Source: Paenibacillus silvestris (GTDB lineage Bacteria; Bacillota; Bacilli; Paenibacillales; NBRC-103111). From it: DNA of 64,000 bases. This document shows, piece by piece, positions 1 through 8,910 of the stretch. The DNA lies in NCBI RefSeq assembly GCF_009882985.1, contig NZ_WTUZ01000012.1, positions 1 through 64,000 of the forward strand, read 5' to 3'. How positions within the stretch are numbered: position 1 is the stretch's first letter; each line of letters starts with the position of its first letter. A program made the translations under genes and the position numbers. The notes beneath the pieces are model-generated. The model was given only the letters and a program-made list of their open reading frames with translations. It did not search any database and had not been told where the DNA came from.

Positions 1-9
1 CTTTGACTG

Positions 10-126
10 TTTGGTGATGATGGCGGAGGGGACCCACGCGTTCCCATCTCGAACACGACCGTTAAGCCCTCCAGCGTCGATGGTACTTGAACCGCAGGGT
101 TCTGGGAGAGTAGAACGTTGCCAAGC
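10..126 (+). rRNA. rrf: 5S ribosomal RNA
   Basis: The stretch carries the conserved bacterial 5S core: GGACCCACGCGTTCCCATCTC, then GAACACG and CGTTAAGCCCTCCAGCG. The 5' TTTGGTG pairs loosely with the 3' end near TTGCCAAG. Its length of about 117 nt is normal. It is the last gene of an rRNA operon whose 16S and 23S genes lie upstream of the window. An rRNA operon shortly before guaB is the known arrangement near the origin in Bacillus. The ends are estimated to within a few bases. Confidence 0.95.
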
Positions 127-132
127 AACTAT

Positions 133-176
133 AAAGAGTCTTTTTGGAAGAAATTCCAAGAGGACTCTTTTTTTTA
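133..176 (+). terminator. rRNA operon terminator
   Basis: AAAGAGTC pairs with GACTCTTT, with an inner hairpin TTGGAAgaaaTTCCAA, followed by a T run. It ends the rRNA transcript directly after 5S. Confidence 0.9.
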
Positions 177-230
177 CATCACTACAAAATAGCGTAAAAA
201 ACCATACTAGCCCTATAAGGAGGGATTAGT

Positions 231-1439
231 ATGAAAGCATTTTTGGGTATGAAATGGATAGGTATTTTCTTAATTTGTCTTTTGGTTGCACAAGGTTGCT
301 CGGTGAAGCTGGACGCAGTGAAGGAGGAGCTGGGGCCCCTTCAATCCTTGAATCATTTGGCCAGAGCTGATACATTCCTTGCTCCTAAGTTAGAAGCAGT
401 TGCGAAGCAAGAAGCTCTTCCGGCAAAAGTAAACTCCCAGCATCAGATGCCTGCTAAGCAAGTGGTCAAAGGCATTTACGTATCGGCATGGTCTGCGGTA
501 GGCAGCAAACTGGAACAATTGATTCGTTTAGTGGATGAAACGGATTTAAATGCCATGGTTATTGACGTGAAGAACGATTCGGGACAAGTTACATACGCCT
601 CGGCAGTGCCTTTGGTGAATGAGATAGGAGCCAATAGCAGCGTCATCATCCGTGACCTGAAAGGGACGCTGAAGAGGCTGAAGGATAAGCATATATATAC
701 GATAGCACGCGTTGTCGTGTTTAAAGACCCCTATTTGAGTAAAAAGAAAAGCAATTATGCGATGAAGACTTATCAGGGCAATGTTTGGCAGGATAATAAA
801 GGGACGGCGTGGGTCGATCCATACAAAGAAGAAGTATGGGAGTACAACCTTCAGATTGCCAAAGAGGCAGCGGAGCTGGGTTTTGATGAAGTACAATTCG
901 ACTATGTGCGATTCCCCGAAAACAGCAAACGGGTCGATGCTGAGGTCAAGTTCGATAATCCAAGCAAACGGAGCAAAGCACAGGTCATTGAATCTTTTCT
1001 CAGTAAGGCTAAGGAGCGACTAGGTGATGAGGTTTATTTATCCGCTGATGTATTTGGATTAACGACGTCCTCCGACAATGATATGGGTATAGGACAAGAC
1101 TGGTCAATGATCAGCAAGCAGGTTCATTATATCTCGCCAATGCTGTATCCTTCGCATTACTCAAATGGGATGTACGGTATCAAGTATCCAGATTTGCAGC
1201 CCTATGCGGTTATTCATAAAGCGATAAGCGATGCGAATGGGAAAAACATGAGCCTTATGCGAGCAAGTGCACCAACGGCAGAGATTAGACCATGGTATCA
1301 AGACTTTACGGCTACATGGGTGAAACCTCACAAGAAGTACGGAAATATAGATGTGAAAGAGCAAATTAAAGCGGCTAAGGAGCAGGGTGTGGAACAATTT
1401 CTGTTATGGAATTCAAACAGCACATATTCCTATCGTTAA
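231..1439 (+). CDS. DUF4015-type putative glycoside hydrolase lipoprotein
   Basis: A 402-residue exported protein. The N-terminus has a basic start, a hydrophobic stretch (about residues 8-22) and a Cys in LLVAQGC, so it is probably a lipoprotein, although the lipobox is not ideal. From about residue 80 the sequence (VKGIYVSAW, then AMVIDVKNDSG, EVQFDYVRFP and SADVFGLTT) matches the TIM-barrel, glycosidase-like DUF4015 family. The enzymatic substrate of this family is not established, and a cell-wall sugar polymer is only a guess. The ATG has a good ribosome site (AAGGAGGG) 8 bases ahead. The gene stands alone between the rRNA terminator and its own terminator. Confidence 0.85.
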   Translation: MKAFLGMKWIGIFLICLLVAQGCSVKLDAVKEELGPLQSLNHLARADTFLAPKLEAVAKQEALPAKVNSQHQMPAKQVVKGIYVSAWSAVGSKLEQLIRLVDETDLNAMVIDVKNDSGQVTYASAVPLVNEIGANSSVIIRDLKGTLKRLKDKHIYTIARVVVFKDPYLSKKKSNYAMKTYQGNVWQDNKGTAWVDPYKEEVWEYNLQIAKEAAELGFDEVQFDYVRFPENSKRVDAEVKFDNPSKRSKAQVIESFLSKAKERLGDEVYLSADVFGLTTSSDNDMGIGQDWSMISKQVHYISPMLYPSHYSNGMYGIKYPDLQPYAVIHKAISDANGKNMSLMRASAPTAEIRPWYQDFTATWVKPHKKYGNIDVKEQIKAAKEQGVEQFLLWNSNSTYSYR

Positions 1440-1475
1440 CCGAATGTTCTTATTCGGATGGCTGCTGATCTCTGG

Positions 1476-1514
1476 AGAAGCCCTTTTCCTTGACACGAAA
1501 AAAGGGCTTTTGTT
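1476..1514 (+). terminator. terminator of the DUF4015 gene
   Basis: AAGCCCTTTT pairs with AAAAGGGCTT around a short loop and runs into T's, 37 bases after the stop codon. Confidence 0.85.
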
Positions 1515-1576
1515 AAGATTGCAATCATATACGGTGAGCAGGATGTTTAGTCGAGGTTTTGAATAGACAGATCTAA

Positions 1577-3049
<1,473 letters not shown>

Positions 3050-3071
3050 TTGTAACAATATGGCTATAATT

Positions 3072-3108
3072 GGAGGCGCAGGATTTGAACCTGTGTCTTC
3101 TTTTTTTT
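3072..3108 (+). terminator. guaB terminator with tRNA T-arm-like sequence
   Basis: GGAGGCGCAGG pairs with CCTGTGTCTTC, using three G-U pairs, around ATTTGAA, followed by eight T's. Read on the minus strand the hairpin resembles the T-arm and 3' acceptor strand of a tRNA (GGTTCAAATCC followed by GCGCCTCCA). Confidence 0.85.
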
Positions 3109-3135
3109 GTCTAATAGGGTGTGTTACAATATAAA
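3107..3135 (+). promoter_or_regulatory. likely sigma-A promoter of dacA
   Basis: TTGTCT and TATAAA are separated by 17 bases, immediately after the guaB terminator and 32 bases before the dacA start. Confidence 0.55.
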
Positions 3136-3167
3136 ATGTTATAAAAATTACTAGGGAGAGTGAAGTT

Positions 3168-4511
3168 GTGAGATTTTTTAGTTTTACAAGGAAAAAGATT
3201 GCTTTGGTGTTAGGTGTTAGTTTAATCGCTCAATCCGTACTTTTACATATACAACCGGCGTCCGCCGCAGATACCAAAACACCAGCCGCAACGCCAGCTC
3301 CAACGACAACTACAGCACCTGCGGGGAGCGAGTTGAAGGTCAACGCTAAATCCGCGATCATTATGGAAGCAAGCACAGGCGCTATTCTCTATGAAATGAA
3401 TGCAGATGAGGCGCTTCCGCCGGCAAGTATGGCGAAGATGATGACCGAGTACTTAGCGATGGAAAGTATCAAAGAAGGCAAGTTCACCTGGGAATCCCAA
3501 GTCACAGCTTCTAAGAATGCTGCTGATGTTATTGGTTCTGGCCAGTTGATCGCAGAGAATGAAACACTATCTTTTAAAGATATGTTCAGTGCGATGTCCA
3601 TCTATTCCGCGAATGATGCATCCGTGGCTTTCGCTGAGCTCCTTGGCGGGGGATCAGAAGAAAATTTTGCGAAAATGATGAATGATAAGGCTAAGCAATT
3701 AGGCATGTCCGACAAGGCTCATTTTATCAGCGCTACAGGACTCTCTCGTGCCGATTTGAAGGATCCACCGCAATCCATTGAGGGCGAAACCAAAATGACA
3801 GCGCGGGATGCGGCTATTCTTGCCTACAACATCCTTAAGGATCACAAGGAAATTCTCGATTTCACGAAAATTCCTACGTTAAAGCTGAGACCAACCGATA
3901 AAACACCTATGATCAATTGGAACTGGATGCTGGAAGGCAATTCAACGAATGCTAATTTCAAAAAGTATGCTTATCCAGGTCTGGACGGTTTAAAAACAGG
4001 TTCTACGGATGACGCGGGTTACTGCTTTACGGGAACTGCAGAAAAAAACGGGATGCGCCTTATTTCCGTTGTCATGGGAACGAAGACAGAACCGGAGCGT
4101 TTTAATGAGACTAGAAAGCTGCTGGATTATGGATTTAATAATTTCGAAATAAAACCTTTCCTAAACGCGAAACAAGCAATAGATTCTTTGAAAATCGTAA
4201 ACATTAAGAAAGGCGTTCAAACGCAAGTGCCTCTAGTAACCAAAACAGGTCTAACCTTCGTTACGAAAAAAGGCGCGAAAGATACGGACTTTACAATCAC
4301 GGCAGAGGCATTGGAAGAAAGCAAACTGGTAGCGCCAATTGCGAAGGGCGATACACTGGGTAAAGTAAAAGTTACTTACAATGGACAAGAAAAAACGGCA
4401 GATCTTATTGCTGATGATGATGTCGAAAAAGGAAGTTGGATTCGGCTGCTATTCCGCTCCATCAAAAACTTCTTTAGCGATATGTTTAAAGGCATCAAGG
4501 GTGGTTCCTAG
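3168..4511 (+). CDS. dacA: D-alanyl-D-alanine carboxypeptidase (PBP5 type)
   Basis: Trims the terminal D-Ala from peptidoglycan stem peptides at the outer face of the membrane. It has a signal peptide ending near ASAA (residues 31-34), then a Thr/Pro/Ala-rich linker. The serine-peptidase S11 motifs are present: SMAK with Ser near residue 87, SAN near 147 and KTG near 276. A PBP5-like C-terminal domain follows, and the end (WIRLLFRSIKNFFSDMFKG) is a likely amphipathic membrane anchor. At 447 residues it is of normal length. The GTG start follows AGGGAGAG. Its place after guaB matches Bacillus. Confidence 0.96.
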   Translation: MRFFSFTRKKIALVLGVSLIAQSVLLHIQPASAADTKTPAATPAPTTTTAPAGSELKVNAKSAIIMEASTGAILYEMNADEALPPASMAKMMTEYLAMESIKEGKFTWESQVTASKNAADVIGSGQLIAENETLSFKDMFSAMSIYSANDASVAFAELLGGGSEENFAKMMNDKAKQLGMSDKAHFISATGLSRADLKDPPQSIEGETKMTARDAAILAYNILKDHKEILDFTKIPTLKLRPTDKTPMINWNWMLEGNSTNANFKKYAYPGLDGLKTGSTDDAGYCFTGTAEKNGMRLISVVMGTKTEPERFNETRKLLDYGFNNFEIKPFLNAKQAIDSLKIVNIKKGVQTQVPLVTKTGLTFVTKKGAKDTDFTITAEALEESKLVAPIAKGDTLGKVKVTYNGQEKTADLIADDDVEKGSWIRLLFRSIKNFFSDMFKGIKGGS

Positions 4512-4629
4512 ACCAGATAATGGGTTGTATAATGCCCCTCCTTCATGTAAAATGTTTGTTTAGAAGTTTACTATCGAATCGTGTAGGAAACTGTATAAAA
4601 TCGCACTAAGGTATAGGAGGAAATAAAGA

Positions 4630-5511
4630 ATGGAAACAGGAACATCCCGCGTTAAAACAGGTATGGCCGAAATGCAAAAAGGCGGCGTAATTATGGACGT
4701 TATGAACGCCGAGCAAGCAAAGATCGCAGAAGCAGCTGGTGCCTCTGCTGTTATGGCGCTAGAGCGCGTACCTGCTGACATTCGTGCGGCTGGCGGGGTA
4801 TCCCGTATGGCTGATCCAACTATCGTTGAAGAAGTTATGAAAGTCGTATCCATTCCGGTTATGGCGAAAGCAAGAATCGGGCACTTTGTAGAAGCAAAAG
4901 TCCTGGAGTCTCTGGGCGTTGATTATATCGATGAGAGTGAAGTTTTGACACCTGCGGATGAAGTGTTCCACATCAATAAACGTGATTTCACCGTTCCTTT
5001 CGTGTGCGGTTGCCGTGATCTAGGCGAAGCTTTGCGCCGTATTGGGGAAGGAGCTTCCATGCTTCGTACCAAAGGTGAGCCGGGAACTGGCAACATCGTT
5101 GAAGCTGTTCGTCACATGCGTCAGATTCAAGGTCAAATTCGCAAAGTTCAAGCGATGTCCAAAGATGAGTTGATGTTTGAAGCGAAAACAATCGGTGCTC
5201 CTTATGAATTGATGCTGCAAGTACATGAAACAGGCAAATTGCCGGTTGTTAACTTCGCTGCAGGCGGCGTAGCGACTCCAGCTGATGCTGCTCTAATGAT
5301 GCATTTGGGTTCCGATGGGGTATTCGTAGGTTCTGGTATCTTCAAATCCGATAGCCCTGAGAAATTCGCAAAAGCTATTGTTCAAGCTGTAACACACTAC
5401 ACAGACTTTAACTTGATTGCAGAAATCTCCAAAAACCTAGGCAGCCCTATGAAGGGAATCGAAATCTCCAAGCTACAAGCTTCCGAGCGTATGCAGGAGC
5501 GCGGCTGGTAA
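4630..5511 (+). CDS. pdxS: pyridoxal 5'-phosphate synthase, PdxS subunit
   Basis: Synthase subunit of the DXP-independent vitamin B6 pathway. It condenses ribose 5-phosphate, glyceraldehyde 3-phosphate and ammonia into PLP. The 293-residue protein has the family's catalytic lysines: Lys80 in VMAKARIGH and Lys148 in RTKGEPGTG. It forms a dodecamer that docks PdxT. The start follows AGGAGG by 9 bases. The stop overlaps the pdxT start (TAATG), so the two subunits are translationally coupled. No MocR-type PdxR regulator gene is adjacent. Confidence 0.98.
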   Translation: METGTSRVKTGMAEMQKGGVIMDVMNAEQAKIAEAAGASAVMALERVPADIRAAGGVSRMADPTIVEEVMKVVSIPVMAKARIGHFVEAKVLESLGVDYIDESEVLTPADEVFHINKRDFTVPFVCGCRDLGEALRRIGEGASMLRTKGEPGTGNIVEAVRHMRQIQGQIRKVQAMSKDELMFEAKTIGAPYELMLQVHETGKLPVVNFAAGGVATPADAALMMHLGSDGVFVGSGIFKSDSPEKFAKAIVQAVTHYTDFNLIAEISKNLGSPMKGIEISKLQASERMQERGW

Positions 5512-6089
5512 TGACGAAAATTGGGGTTCTCGCGCTTCAGGGCGCGGTAGCAGAGCATATTCGTGGCATCGAGATGGCAGGCGCCGAAGGCGTTGTAGTT
5601 AAGCGTACAGAGCAGCTTGCTGATCTTGATGGTATTATTCTGCCAGGTGGAGAAAGTACGACAATTGGTAAGCTTATGCGCACGTTTGGCTTTATCGATG
5701 CGCTTAGAGAATTTTCCGCCGCAGGGAAGCCGATCTTCGGAACCTGCGCAGGGTTGATCGTCATCGCGAAAGAGATCACCGGACAGCCGGAAGCTCATCT
5801 TGAGCTGATGGATATTACGGTGGCTCGTAACGCGTTTGGACGTCAACGCGAAAGTTTTGAGACGGATTTGCCGATCAAAGGCATAGACGAGAACGTTCGC
5901 GCGGTCTTCATCCGTGCCCCACTGATCGAGAAAGTGGGTCCGGATGTTGAGGTTCTGGCTACGTATAACGGCCAGATCGTCGCGGCGCAGCAAGGACATC
6001 TCCTTGCGGCATCGTTCCACCCTGAGCTGACAGACGATTTCCGTTTGCATAGTTATTTCTTAGATATGGTAAAAGAAAGTCAAGCATAA
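5511..6089 (+). CDS. pdxT: pyridoxal 5'-phosphate synthase, glutaminase subunit
   Basis: Releases ammonia from glutamine and passes it to PdxS. The 192-residue class I amidotransferase shows GGESTTIG, the nucleophile Cys79 in GTCAGL, and the His170/Glu172 pair in FHPEL, so the catalytic triad is complete. It starts on the last base of the pdxS stop and has no separate promoter. Confidence 0.98.
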   Translation: MTKIGVLALQGAVAEHIRGIEMAGAEGVVVKRTEQLADLDGIILPGGESTTIGKLMRTFGFIDALREFSAAGKPIFGTCAGLIVIAKEITGQPEAHLELMDITVARNAFGRQRESFETDLPIKGIDENVRAVFIRAPLIEKVGPDVEVLATYNGQIVAAQQGHLLAASFHPELTDDFRLHSYFLDMVKESQA

Positions 6090-6098
6090 TTGATGGTA

Positions 6099-6142
6099 CA
6101 AGCACCTTGAAATCACCGAATACTTCGGTAAGGGTGCTTGCT
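6099..6142 (+). other. hairpin between pdxT and serS
   Basis: CAAGCACC pairs with GGGTGCTTG, enclosing ACCGAAtacTTCGGT. No T run follows (CTTCCATATA), so it is not a typical terminator. It could modulate read-through into serS or stabilise mRNA ends. The leader is too short for a T-box. Confidence 0.5.
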
Positions 6143-6180
6143 TCCATATACAACCATTTTGCGCTAACGGAGGAATCTCC

Positions 6181-7461
6181 TTGTTTGATGTAAAGTTACT
6201 TCGAAACGATTTGGCTGCCGTGCAAGCAGCCATGCAAAACCGTGGTAAGCAGATTGAAGAGCTGAACGGTTTTACAGCCTTAGATTTAAAGCGCAGAGAG
6301 CTTCTGCAAGAAACAGAGCAGCTCAAAAATCGCCGCAACACCGTTTCCCAAGAGGTGGCTGGTCGTAAAAGATCCGGTGAGAACGCCGATGAGTTAATCC
6401 AAGAAATGAAAGTTGTCGGAGACCGCATTAAAGAGCTGGATGATGAGATTCGCGTATTGGACGAGTCCTTACAACAAGTTCTCCTCTCCATCCCGAATAT
6501 GCCCCATCCTAGCGTCCCTGTAGGCCGCTCAGAAGAAGAGAATGTGGAGATGCGCCGTGTAGGGGATATTCCACAGTTCGATTTTGAAGTGAAGCCGCAC
6601 TGGGAAGTAGCGCAGGAGCTGGGTATCCTGGATTTCGAAGCGGCGGCGAAGGTAACGGGCTCGCGTTTCGTCTTCTATAAAGGGCTTGGCGCAAGATTAG
6701 AGCGCGCATTGATCAACTTCATGATGGACCTGCACAGTGATGAGCATGGTTATGAAGAAATGCTGCCGCCTTATATTGTTAACCGCGATAGCTTAACAGG
6801 TACGGGTCAACTTCCGAAGTTCGAGGAAGATGTCTTTAAAGTAGAGAATTCGGAGTATTTCCTAATTCCTACGGCAGAGGTACCGGTTACGAATTATCAC
6901 CGGGATGATATTTTGACAACAGAGCAATTGCCTGTTAATTTCGTTGCGTTCAGCGCTTGCTTCCGCTCAGAGGCAGGTTCAGCTGGTAGAGACACACGCG
7001 GCTTAATCAGACAGCACCAGTTCAACAAAATTGAGCTCGTTAAGCTTGTTAAGCCCGAAGACTCCTACGATGAGCTAGAGAAGCTCACAGGGCACGCTGA
7101 GCGCGTTCTACAGCTGTTGAAGCTGCCATACCGTGTGCTTTCCCTATGCACAGGTGATATCGGCTTCACATCAGCGAAGACGTATGACTTGGAAGTATGG
7201 CTTCCAAATAGCGGCGCGTACCGCGAGATCTCTTCTTGCAGTAACTTCGAAGACTTCCAAGCACGCAGAGCGAACATTCGCTTCCGTAGAGACTCTAAAG
7301 CGAAACCCGAGTTCGTACATACATTGAACGGTTCAGGATTAGCACTTGGACGTACGGTTGCGGCGATCCTCGAAAATTACCAGCAGGCGGACGGTTCGAT
7401 TGTTGTGCCTGAGGTTCTTGTTCCATACATGAACAACGTAAAAGTGATCACGAAAAAATAG
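6181..7461 (+). CDS. serS: seryl-tRNA synthetase
   Basis: Charges tRNA-Ser (and tRNA-Sec where present) with serine. The 426-residue class II synthetase has the long N-terminal coiled-coil arm (about residues 25-105, rich in E, K and Q). Motif 2 is [21 protein letters not shown] and motif 3 is GSGLALGRT near the C-terminus. The start is a TTG behind GGAGG. A tRNA-Ser gene lies directly downstream, as in Bacillus, so the enzyme and one of its substrates are neighbours. Confidence 0.98.
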   Translation: MFDVKLLRNDLAAVQAAMQNRGKQIEELNGFTALDLKRRELLQETEQLKNRRNTVSQEVAGRKRSGENADELIQEMKVVGDRIKELDDEIRVLDESLQQVLLSIPNMPHPSVPVGRSEEENVEMRRVGDIPQFDFEVKPHWEVAQELGILDFEAAAKVTGSRFVFYKGLGARLERALINFMMDLHSDEHGYEEMLPPYIVNRDSLTGTGQLPKFEEDVFKVENSEYFLIPTAEVPVTNYHRDDILTTEQLPVNFVAFSACFRSEAGSAGRDTRGLIRQHQFNKIELVKLVKPEDSYDELEKLTGHAERVLQLLKLPYRVLSLCTGDIGFTSAKTYDLEVWLPNSGAYREISSCSNFEDFQARRANIRFRRDSKAKPEFVHTLNGSGLALGRTVAAILENYQQADGSIVVPEVLVPYMNNVKVITKK

Positions 7462-7464
7462 CAC

Positions 7465-7494
7465 TTGCTTCTTAGCGGGAGTATGTGATATAAT
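7465..7494 (+). promoter_or_regulatory. promoter of tRNA-Ser
   Basis: TTGCTT, 18 bases, then TATAAT with an extended TGA just ahead of the -10. It is a strong sigma-A promoter 50 bases before the tRNA, beginning right after the serS stop. Confidence 0.8.
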
Positions 7495-7544
7495 GCTTTT
7501 TGTCACTGCACAAGGTTGTCTCCTCTAGAGGGGACAGCTATCGT

Positions 7545-7631
7545 GGAGAGGTGGTCGAGTGGTTTAAGGCAGCGGTCTTGAAAACCGCCGAGGTCGCAAG
7601 GTCTCCGTGGGTTCGAATCCCACCCTCTCCG
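7545..7631 (+). tRNA. tRNA-Ser (anticodon UGA)
   Basis: The acceptor GGAGAGG pairs with CCTCTCC and the discriminator is G. The anticodon stem is GCGGT/ACCGC with loop CTTGAAA (anticodon TGA, 7579-7581). A long variable arm typical of tRNA-Ser is present, and the T-loop is GTTCGAATC. CCA is not encoded. Confidence 0.97.
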
Positions 7632-7634
7632 TAA

Positions 7635-7650
7635 CCATGGTAATACCCCA
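7635..7650 (+). repeat. 16-bp direct repeat, left copy
   Basis: CCATGGTAATACCCCA occurs exactly here, three bases after tRNA-Ser, and again at 8727-8742 just after the next gene. Confidence 0.7.
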
Positions 7651-7681
7651 ATAGTTAAACGACATGGGGCATAAAACAACG

Positions 7682-7727
7682 AAACGCACTGGACTGTTGA
7701 GTACACGGTCTGGTGCGTTTTTTTTTT
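7682..7727 (+). terminator. terminator after tRNA-Ser
   Basis: AAACGCAC pairs with GTGCGTTT and is followed by a long T run. A weaker hairpin (CCCCA/TGGGG) lies between the tRNA and this terminator. Confidence 0.85.
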
Positions 7728-7867
7728 GCGTTCGTGACCGTTGGACTAGAATCCAAAGAAGATATTTATATGCTTAATATATTCTTTAAATTAGCTGGTG
7801 CAGGGATTCTTCAATTTTTCTAGAAGACCTATTGATAATCGTGAATGAGAGTGAGGACTTACTGGGT

Positions 7868-8716
7868 ATGAAGAAAAAGAAAATAATGATCGGCATGGTC
7901 GCATTATTGCTATGTTTTGCCGGTGCTGTTCAGGCTGCCAGCAAGAATGGAGACTATAAGGGGAACCCCATTGTAAAAGTGTTATTTGGTGGAAAAGAGC
8001 TGAGCGTCGAAGATATGCCGGGTATCATTCAAGATGGGCGTACACTTGTGCCACTTTATTTGTTGAAACAAACCGGGGCGAGTGTAAACTGGGATGGGGA
8101 CAAGTATGCGGTCGATATCTCGTACCCGAATCCGAATCCGACGAAGGATTTTGCGGCGACGATTCCTGCTCTGAATGAAAAGGCGAAGGCTTCTTCGGGG
8201 AAAAATGTGCAGCTGATCTATAACGAATTCGGTCCTTACCTGAAAGTCGACCTTGAGATGGCAAATGACACGAAAACCGATAATGATCATATTCTTGCTC
8301 TTTCGCAGCTTATCTTAAATTCTCCAGCCGAGGTCTTAATTGTTGGTGTGGTTCAAAAAAATATGGTGATGCGTTATATAACGGTAAAACGGCCGGATGC
8401 TGAAGCGTTCAGCCAGAAGAAGCTTTCGGCATATGATTTTTTTAGAACTTGGACTGCTCAAACAACTATGGTGCAAACCGACGCAATGATGCCGAATCGT
8501 CCGCAACAGGCACAAGCAACAATGCCTTCTTCAGTGCCAGGAGGTGGGCCATTCTGTCAGCAAATAACAGCAAACTATGATAAACAGATGCGGGATGCCG
8601 TTGAAAGGCATAATGCCAATCCAAATTCTCAATACGATGGTATCGATGAAACATTAAAGCAGTTAAAAGAGAACATGGATACGTCTTTGAAGGAAAATTA
8701 TTGTCAAATTAATTAA
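7868..8716 (+). CDS. secreted protein with copper amine oxidase N-terminal-like domain
   Basis: About 282 residues. A signal peptide (KKKKIMIGMVALLLCFAGAV, then QAA) is followed by a stretch, IIQDGRTLVPLYLLKQTGASV, of the kind found in copper amine oxidase N-terminal-like domains. These are common in Paenibacillus surface proteins and are not enzymatic on their own. The rest is not recognised; the C-terminal third is Gln/Asn-rich with two Cys. I chose the ATG at 7868 because AGTGAGG precedes it. A TTG at 7832 would add 12 residues ahead of the signal peptide. The gene is bracketed by the 16-bp direct repeat. Confidence 0.7.
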   Translation: MKKKKIMIGMVALLLCFAGAVQAASKNGDYKGNPIVKVLFGGKELSVEDMPGIIQDGRTLVPLYLLKQTGASVNWDGDKYAVDISYPNPNPTKDFAATIPALNEKAKASSGKNVQLIYNEFGPYLKVDLEMANDTKTDNDHILALSQLILNSPAEVLIVGVVQKNMVMRYITVKRPDAEAFSQKKLSAYDFFRTWTAQTTMVQTDAMMPNRPQQAQATMPSSVPGGGPFCQQITANYDKQMRDAVERHNANPNSQYDGIDETLKQLKENMDTSLKENYCQIN

Positions 8717-8726
8717 TCGGCTATTT

Positions 8727-8742
8727 CCATGGTAATACCCCA
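8727..8742 (+). repeat. 16-bp direct repeat, right copy
   Basis: Exact second copy of the motif at 7635-7650, 10 bases after the stop of the intervening gene and joined to its terminator. Confidence 0.7.
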
Positions 8743-8744
8743 AC

Positions 8745-8786
8745 CAAAAAGTCATGCGATTCCAATGAATCATGTGGCTTTTTTTG
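8745..8786 (+). terminator. terminator of the copper amine oxidase-domain gene
   Basis: AAAAAGTCATGCGATTC pairs with GAATCATGTGGCTTTTT around CAAT and continues into T's. The long stem has a few wobbles and one mismatch. Confidence 0.85.
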
Positions 8787-8910
8787 TTATTTCATTTAAT
8801 GACACCGATTTACAAACAATTAACAATAAATTGACACAAAGTGGTATTTAGTGGTTTTCATTTTTTTTATAATGGACGAGGTATACCAAGCTAAGGAGAG
8901 TGAGCAACAG

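Noticed and set aside
5397..6050. Minus-strand reading frame of 217 codons opposite pdxS/pdxT
   Set aside because: Shadow of two unmistakable vitamin B6 genes; composition is unlike a real protein.
6090..6180. T-box leader for serS
   Set aside because: The gap is only 91 bases and lacks the T-box sequence and specifier arm; only a plain hairpin is present.
7545..8742. Integrated genetic island at tRNA-Ser
   Set aside because: The repeat lies outside the tRNA, the segment has one ordinary gene and no integrase; reported only as a direct-repeat observation.
8831..8873. Sigma-A promoter TTGACA/TATAAT before the SLH protein gene
   Set aside because: The two hexamers are 31 bases apart, too far for one promoter; either may work with an unseen partner.
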